Below are positions 59,196-64,000 of a stretch of DNA of 64,000 bases, piece by piece. Source of the DNA: Brachybacterium endophyticum (GTDB lineage: Bacteria; Actinomycetota; Actinomycetes; Actinomycetales; Dermabacteraceae). The notes under the pieces are model-generated. The model was not told where the DNA came from and did not search any database. It was given only the letters and a program-made list of their open reading frames with translations. Location of the stretch: assembly GCF_003130585.1 (NCBI RefSeq), contig NZ_QFKX01000003.1, forward strand, positions 186,001 through 250,000, written 5' to 3'. The position numbers and the translations under genes were made by a program. Numbering within the stretch: the stretch's first letter is position 1; each line of letters opens with the position of its first letter.

Positions 59196-60428
59196 TCACC
59201 AGTCGTGCATCGTCCCGTCCACCAGGCGGTTCACCGGGAGGTAGGCGGGGGAGTACTCGTGGGAGGTGCCCGCGGCGTCGTCGTACTCCACGCCCAGACC
59301 CGGGGTGTCGCCCGGGTGCAGCAGACCGTCCTCGAAGGAGTAACTGGTGTGGAACACCTCGAGCGTGTCGTCGGTGTGGCGCATGTACTCCTGGATCCCG
59401 AAGTTGTGGATCGCCAGGCCCAGGTGCAGGGCGGCGGCCTGGCCGACGGGGGAGATGTCGGTGGGGCCGTGGAAGCCGGACTTGATCTGGTACAGGCTCG
59501 CGAAGTCCATGATCTTCTTGAGGTGCGTGATGCCGCCGGTGTGGGTGACGGCGCTGCGCACGTAGTCGATCAGCTGCTCGGTGATCAGCGTCTGGTAGTC
59601 CCAGACGGTATTGAAGATCTCGCCGATCGCGAGCGGCTGGGTGGTCAGCTCGCGCACGCGACGCAGGCCCTGCTGGTTCTCCGCAGGGGTGCAGTCCTCG
59701 AGCCAGAACAGGTCGTAGGGCTCGAGGTCGCGGCCCAGACGGCCGGCCTGGTTCGGGGTCATCCGATGGTGGCCGTCGTGCAGCAGCGGCAGGTCGGGGC
59801 CGAACTCGCCCCGGACCGCCTCGAACACGGAGGGCAGGTGGCGCATGTAGGCGCGGGTGTCCCACTGCTCCTCGGTGGGGCGGGCGCCGGGACGTGCGGG
59901 CTCGTAGTCGTAGCGCCCGGAACCGCTCGCGCCGGCCGCGGCGACGCCATAGACCTGGCCCAGGCCCGGGACGGCGGTCTGCACGCGCACCGCGCGGTAG
60001 CCCTCCTCGAGGTGGGCGCGGATCGAATCGAAGATCTGCGGGGTCTCGGCACCGGAGGCGTGGCCGTAGGCGAGCAGGCCGCGACGGACCGCACCGCCCA
60101 GCAGCTGGTAGACCGGCAGGCCCGCGACCTTGCCCTTGATGTCCCACAGCGCCATGTCCACCGCGGCGATCGACGCCATCGTCACCGGTCCGCGGCGCCA
60201 GTACGCGCCGCGGTAGAGGTACTGCCAGGTGTCCTCGATCGAGGAGGAGTCCCGCCCGGTCAGGATCGGTGCCACGTGATCGCGCAGGTAGGAGGCGACG
60301 GCGAGCTCTCGTCCGTTCAGCGTCGCATCGCCCAGACCGGTCACCCCGTCGCTCGTGGTGATCCGCAGGGTGACGAAGTTGCGGCCGGGATTGGTGATCA
60401 GGACTTCGACGTCCTCGATCGTGCTCAT
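59196..60428 (-). CDS. Enolase-superfamily sugar-acid dehydratase, ManD-like
   Basis: A 410-residue mandelate-racemase-type enzyme. The barrel carries [14 protein letters not shown] and [13 protein letters not shown] (metal-ligand Glu), [12 protein letters not shown] (second Glu) and [15 protein letters not shown]. The [12 protein letters not shown]is motif comes next, matching the D-mannonate/D-gluconate dehydratase subgroup. Length fits ManD proteins (about 400). It would dehydrate D-mannonate or D-gluconate to the 2-keto-3-deoxy acid, though many members have low activity. I chose the ATG at 60428, whose GAGAGGAG site is well spaced. It is divergent from the amidohydrolase gene, with a palindrome at its promoter. 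Confidence 0.82.
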   Translation of the reverse strand: MSTIEDVEVLITNPGRNFVTLRITTSDGVTGLGDATLNGRELAVASYLRDHVAPILTGRDSSSIEDTWQYLYRGAYWRRGPVTMASIAAVDMALWDIKGKVAGLPVYQLLGGAVRRGLLAYGHASGAETPQIFDSIRAHLEEGYRAVRVQTAVPGLGQVYGVAAAGASGSGRYDYEPARPGARPTEEQWDTRAYMRHLPSVFEAVRGEFGPDLPLLHDGHHRMTPNQAGRLGRDLEPYDLFWLEDCTPAENQQGLRRVRELTTQPLAIGEIFNTVWDYQTLITEQLIDYVRSAVTHTGGITHLKKIMDFASLYQIKSGFHGPTDISPVGQAAALHLGLAIHNFGIQEYMRHTDDTLEVFHTSYSFEDGLLHPGDTPGLGVEYDDAAGTSHEYSPAYLPVNRLVDGTMHDW

Positions 60429-60451
60429 GTCGCGCATGCTCCTCTCGTAGG

Positions 60452-60466
60452 GTCCGCGGCGCGGAC
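60452..60466. promoter_or_regulatory. Palindrome upstream of the ManD-like gene
   Basis: GTCCGCG-G-CGCGGAC is a perfect 7-bp dyad, 24 bases before the start codon, so it would overlap the core promoter. It is a candidate operator for a GntR- or LacI-type regulator not encoded nearby. Confidence 0.4.
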
Positions 60467-60586
60467 GCTGACCCGATGATGCTCCATCGCAGCGTCCCCG
60501 CGGGGAAGGTGTTGCCGAGGATTGCACCTCCCAGGAGCCCGCGGCGAGGGCCGCCACCACTCGGACCAGGGGCATAGCCTGCCCTC

Positions 60587-62041
60587 ATGGCACACCCCGC
60601 GTACGTCACCGCGCCCACGCTCAGCGGCTCCTACGTCCTCGCCGACGTGAGCGTCGTGGATCCCGCGAGCGGCCAGGTCACCCCGCACCAGGACGTGCGC
60701 GTGGAGGGCGATCGCATCGCGGCCGTCACCGCGCACCAGGAGCGGAGCGGAGGGGGAGCCGAGGTCGTCGACGGCTCCGGCCTCTTCCTCTCCCCGGCCT
60801 ACGTCGATGCCCACGCCCATCCGCTGAACAACCCCGACGACGTCGACGCGACCTACGCGCTGATGCTGGTCGCGGGGATCGCCGGGTACCGGCAGATGTC
60901 CGGCAACGACGCCCTGCTCGCGGCCCGTCGGCGCGGCGAGCTGCGAGCGCCCGAGGGCGCCCCGCGGCTGCTCGCGCTGCCCGGTGACCTGCTCACCCCG
61001 ATCACCGCCCCCGACGCGAAGGGCGCGGCGGCGGCCGTGCGCCACCAGGCCGAGCACGGCGCCGACTTCGTCAAGGCCGGCTTCACCAACCGCTCCACCC
61101 TGCTCGCGGCGATCGCCGAGGGCGAGCGGGTGGGGCTGCGCGTGCACGGCCACGTGCCCGACGACATCGACGCCCGTGAGGCCTCGGCCGCCGGCATGCG
61201 CTGCATGGAGCACCTGGGCCCGGGCACCTCGCTGTACGCGGCGTCCTCCCGCCGCGAGGACCAGGTGCGCAAGAACGCCGGCGGCGTGCCGAGCCTGCCG
61301 CGCATCCCCGGCCTCGCCAGGATCGCCGACCGTCTCTTCCAGCCCTTCCTGATGAAACTCGTGGTCAACCCGGCCGCGAAGACCAGCGAGCGATCGGCCG
61401 AGAACTACCGCCTGGCCGACCGCACCTTCGACGAGCAGCGGGCGCGCGAGCTCGCCGACGGGTTCATCGCGCACGGGACCTGGCAGTGCCCCACCCTGAT
61501 CCGCGTGCACACCCAGCAGTTCCCCGGCATCCCCGCCCACCGCGAGGATCCCCGACGGCGTTACATCGCCCCGGACGTGCTCGAGACCTGGGAGAAGACC
61601 ACCGACACCTTCGAGGCGCTGCCGCAGGCCACCCGCGACGCCCTCGCGGAGCACTGGGAGGCGCAGAAGCGACTCACCCGCGTCCTCGCCGAGGCCGACG
61701 TGCCGATGCTGACCGGCACGGACTCCAACGGGGCCGGCTGGGTGATACCCGGGCTCGGACTGCACGACGAGTTCGCCCTGCTCTCCGAGGCCGGCGTCGG
61801 ACCGCGGAAGATCCTGCGAGCGGCCACCAGCGACGCCGCACGCTTCTTCGAGCGCTCGGATCGCGCAGGCGCCGTGCGCGAGGGCTTCGAGGCCGATCTG
61901 GTGCTGCTGGGATCCGACCCCACGGCCGACGCCTCCGCGCTCGCCGACGTGCGCGGGGTGGTCCGCGACGGCGCGTACCGTGACCGCGCCGCACTCGACC
62001 GGATCCTCGAGCGGCTCGCGGAGCAGCCGACGGTGCGCTGA
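60587..62041 (+). CDS. Amidohydrolase-family protein
   Basis: A 484-residue metal-dependent hydrolase of the imidazolonepropionase-like group. The metal motif SPAYVDAHAHPLNNPDDVD, the likely metal-site Lys in ADFVKAGFTNR, VHGHVP and MEHLGPGT (His ligands), and TGTDSNGAGWVIPG (final Asp) are all visible. The N- and C-terminal beta-sandwich strands (VLADVSVVDPASGQVTPHQD and GFEADLVLLGSDP) frame the barrel. The substrate is probably a cyclic amide or peptide-like compound. The ATG at 60587 follows TAGCCT by 6 bases (leaderless). No signal peptide. Confidence 0.82.
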   Translation: MAHPAYVTAPTLSGSYVLADVSVVDPASGQVTPHQDVRVEGDRIAAVTAHQERSGGGAEVVDGSGLFLSPAYVDAHAHPLNNPDDVDATYALMLVAGIAGYRQMSGNDALLAARRRGELRAPEGAPRLLALPGDLLTPITAPDAKGAAAAVRHQAEHGADFVKAGFTNRSTLLAAIAEGERVGLRVHGHVPDDIDAREASAAGMRCMEHLGPGTSLYAASSRREDQVRKNAGGVPSLPRIPGLARIADRLFQPFLMKLVVNPAAKTSERSAENYRLADRTFDEQRARELADGFIAHGTWQCPTLIRVHTQQFPGIPAHREDPRRRYIAPDVLETWEKTTDTFEALPQATRDALAEHWEAQKRLTRVLAEADVPMLTGTDSNGAGWVIPGLGLHDEFALLSEAGVGPRKILRAATSDAARFFERSDRAGAVREGFEADLVLLGSDPTADASALADVRGVVRDGAYRDRAALDRILERLAEQPTVR

Positions 62042-62084
62042 GCGTGGCTGCCGGAGCGCTGAGGGCGACCGTCCTCTGATCGCG

Positions 62085-62363
62085 TCAGCGCCGGCGGGCG
62101 CTGCCTCTCCTCCGCGACGCCGCCTGCCGACGGGACGGGGTGCGCAGGGCCTCCACCAGGCGCAGCACGAGCAGCACCACCACCAGGGCCAGCAGCAGCC
62201 AGTACTGCGTCGCGATCGCAGCGATGCCCGCGATGACCAGGGCCGCGATGTAGACGATGTCGATCGCGCGCTCGGAGACGCCCAGGAACTTCGCGCCCCA
62301 TCGGCCTCGCAGCAGGCGCAGCGCGAGCAGGCCCAGTATCAGGGCGATGGCCAGGTACTTCAC
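62085..62363 (-). CDS. Small membrane protein, function unknown
   Basis: A 92-residue protein. An N-terminal span (YLAIALILGLLALRLL) is followed by FLGVSERAIDIVYIAALVIAG and YWLLLALVVVLLVLRLVEAL, then a short Arg-rich tail. No family recognised. It starts with GTG at 62363; GGGAG lies 8-9 bases upstream and TAGGCT about 28 bases upstream. The gene is convergent with the amidohydrolase gene. Confidence 0.55.
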   Translation of the reverse strand: MKYLAIALILGLLALRLLRGRWGAKFLGVSERAIDIVYIAALVIAGIAAIATQYWLLLALVVVLLVLRLVEALRTPSRRQAASRRRGSARRR

Positions 62364-62412
62364 GTCAGCGGCTCCCGGGGTCGGCTGGGCCCGAGCCTAC
62401 TGGGCCGGGCTC

Positions 62413-63216
62413 TCAGTGCGGCGTCTCGAGCTCGAGCACGCGGATGGCCAGCTGCACGCGGTTGGTGATCAGCAGCTTCTCGAACAGGTGGCCGATGTGC
62501 GTCTTGATCGTGGGGAGGGAGAGGAAGAGCGCGTCGGCGATCTCCGAGTTCGTCAGCCCCTGCGCGACCAGCCGTCCCACCTCCCATTCGCGGTCGGTGA
62601 GGCCCTGCGGCGGTCCGCTCGGAGTGCCCGGTCCGGCCTCGCCGGACCCTGTCGCCGCGGTGTTCGCGCCGATGACTCTGTCCGCATCGAGTGCTGTGTC
62701 CGCACCGAGCGCGGGGCCGGCGCCCTCCGACCCAGGACCGTCGGGCGCCGTGCCCGCCGCCAGCCCCACCAGGCGCTGCAGCACGGCGGGGGAGAAGCGG
62801 GACTCCCCGCGGGCGGCCTCGTGGACGGCCTGCACGACCCGGTCGGGAGGGGAGTCCTTGAGCAGGAAGGACAGAGCGCCGGCACGCAGGGCGTCGAGGA
62901 GGAAGGTGTCGGTGTCGAAGGCGGTCAGCATCACCACCCCGGGACTCTCGTGCCCCTCGGTGCCACGGAGGCGACGGGTCGCCTCGATGCCGTCCATCCC
63001 GGGCATCCGGATGTCCATCAGCACCACATCGGGGTCCAGTGCGGCGCTCGCCGTGACGGCCTCCTGCCCGTCGGCCGCTTCTCCGACGACGGTGATGCCG
63101 TCGGTGCCGTCGATCATCATCCGCAGCCCGGCGCGCATCAGCTGCTCGTCGTCCACGAGCAGCACGCTGACCGGGGCGGTGTCCTGTTCCGAGTGGGGGA
63201 AGGGTGCGGTGCTCAT
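62413..63216 (-). CDS. NarL/FixJ-family response regulator
   Basis: A 267-residue regulator. The receiver domain has the acidic pocket VLLVDDEQLMRAGL, the phospho-accepting Asp in VVLMDIRMPGMDG and the Lys in SFLLKDSPPDRV. The C-terminal LuxR-type helix-turn-helix is LTDREWEVGRLVAQGLTNSEIADALFLSLPTIKTHIGHLFEKL. The linker (about residues 145-200) is unusually long and Gly/Ala/Pro-rich. Its start overlaps the stop of the sensor kinase gene (ATGA), so the pair is a two-component system; the targets are unknown. Confidence 0.9.
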   Translation of the reverse strand: MSTAPFPHSEQDTAPVSVLLVDDEQLMRAGLRMMIDGTDGITVVGEAADGQEAVTASAALDPDVVLMDIRMPGMDGIEATRRLRGTEGHESPGVVMLTAFDTDTFLLDALRAGALSFLLKDSPPDRVVQAVHEAARGESRFSPAVLQRLVGLAAGTAPDGPGSEGAGPALGADTALDADRVIGANTAATGSGEAGPGTPSGPPQGLTDREWEVGRLVAQGLTNSEIADALFLSLPTIKTHIGHLFEKLLITNRVQLAIRVLELETPH

Positions 63217-64000
63217 CGGCTCCTCCAGGGCAGGTGGACGTCCACGGCGAAGGTGTCGTCGTGCTCGGTCGCCTCGAACGAGCCGCCCAGCAGGCGCACT
63301 CTCTCACGCACCCCGGTCAGGCCCCATCCGGTCCCCAGCGCGGGGGAGGGGCCCGCGAGCGGATTCCTCGCGCTCAGGTGCAGGCCCTCGCCGTCCTCGG
63401 AGCGGCTCAGGCGCAGGGAGAGCGGGCTGTCCGGTGCGTGCTTGCGGGCGTTGGTGATCAGCTCGCGGACGATCCGCACGAGCGTCACCACGGTGGCGGA
63501 GCCCTCGGCGTCGAGCTCCGCGGCGTCGGTGCCCTCCCAGAGCATCTCCACGTCCTGGCCCTCGGCGCGGGCCGTCTCGATCAGCTCGCCGAGGTGGGCG
63601 GCCGTGGGCAGGGGCTCCGCACCGTCCTCCCGCAGGGCGCCGAGGACATGGCGCAGCTCCGTGTTCGCGGCGCGGGCGTCGTCGTGGATGGTGGTGGCGA
63701 CGTCGCGCATCCGTTCCGGGGGCATGTCCTGGCGGTAGGAGAGCGCGCCCGCGTGCATGGCGATCAGGGAGAGATGGTGGGAGAGGCTGTCGTGCATGTC
63801 GCGGGCGATCGCGGCGCGCTGCTCGGCCTCGGCCTGCGCGACCAGTGCCCGGTGCTCGCGGGCCAGGGCATCGTGCTCGCGTTCGATCGCGGCGCGTTCG
63901 CGATGGGCGGTCGATGCCTGATGGCGCAGGGAGGTGATGAGTGCGGCGCGGGTCCCCCGCATCCGCCCCCACAGCAGCGCAGCGGCCCCGAGGACGGTGG
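63213..64000 (-). CDS. Sensor histidine kinase (HisKA_3 type), N-terminus beyond window
   Basis: At least 262 codons of a NarX/DesK-type kinase; the frame is open to the window edge. A hydrophobic segment at the edge (VLGAAALLW) is probably the last membrane span. A coiled-coil linker follows, then the phospho-accepting His in IARDMHDSLSHHLSLIAMHAGAL. The ATP-binding domain has the N box ELITNARKHAPDSP and the G box GTGWGLTGVRERVRLLGGSFE. It phosphorylates the regulator encoded 3' with an ATGA overlap. The sensing domain is not visible. Confidence 0.9.
   Translation of the reverse strand, partial: TVLGAAALLWGRMRGTRAALITSLRHQASTAHRERAAIEREHDALAREHRALVAQAEAEQRAAIARDMHDSLSHHLSLIAMHAGALSYRQDMPPERMRDVATTIHDDARAANTELRHVLGALREDGAEPLPTAAHLGELIETARAEGQDVEMLWEGTDAAELDAEGSATVVTLVRIVRELITNARKHAPDSPLSLRLSRSEDGEGLHLSARNPLAGPSPALGTGWGLTGVRERVRLLGGSFEATEHDDTFAVDVHLPWRSR

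Overview
The window is high-GC DNA with actinobacterial gene styles: many ATGA stop/start overlaps, Tat signal peptides, and start codons lying 6-7 bases after a TANNNT -10 box. The gene mix (NhaA, NhaD-like and CPA1 antiporters, BetT/BetB/BetA, PTS-type dihydroxyacetone kinase, PhoX, SoxR) fits a salt-tolerant Micrococcales member such as a Brachybacterium-like Dermabacteraceae. That genus assignment is inference. I found no rRNA, tRNA, CRISPR array, phage or IS element.

Layout. 1-5007: ion antiporters (NhaA cut by the window edge, NhaD-like), an ArgE-type deacylase and an MHS-family transporter. 5141-11393: PhzF, an SRPBCC protein, a NYN-domain protein divergent from an S9 peptidase, and an FMN L-lactate dehydrogenase. 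11683-18539: a CPA1 antiporter, a secreted lamin-tail protein, a heterodimeric ABC exporter and a small membrane protein. 18600-23877: a frameshifted secreted sialidase-DUF4091 protein and a GH13 glucanase. 24286-29674: the choline-to-glycine-betaine cluster betT-betB-betA.

29723-41451 is a carbohydrate locus. Reading leftward on the minus strand: solute-binding protein, two permeases, a PfkB kinase, a Tat-exported PIG-L deacetylase with a CBM9-like C-terminus, then dhaK-dhaL-dhaM. Divergently, a DeoR regulator overlaps a GH4 glycosidase gene. Two 13-bp direct repeats exactly 30 bp apart lie between the two arms and are the likely DeoR operator.

41605-48144: an esterase, a regulator/serine-hydrolase/membrane-protein operon, uppP, a YCII protein, a DHFR-fold reductase and a redoxin-like membrane protein. 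48161-54682: a LysR regulator divergent from the 5-oxoprolinase genes pxpA and a pxpB-pxpC fusion, then a PhoX phosphatase with SLH repeats and a possible PHO box. 54703-58232: soxR with a SoxR box shared with a rubredoxin-MBL protein, mntP behind a yybP-ykoY manganese riboswitch, and an orphan ABC ATPase behind a GGGTGC microsatellite. 58503-64000: a P-loop kinase-like protein, a ManD-like dehydratase divergent from an amidohydrolase, a small membrane protein, and a two-component system cut by the right edge.

The most unusual signals are: (1) two copies of an about 80-bp hairpin element (42552 and 45201) whose arms show compensatory base changes, one followed in register by a hexamer array; (2) at least thirteen genes with a near-fixed -10-box-to-start-codon spacing, implying widespread leaderless transcription; (3) the SoxR circuit, where one box can serve two overlapping promoters; (4) the combined DeoR/ABC/PIG-L/GH4/PfkB/Dha locus.
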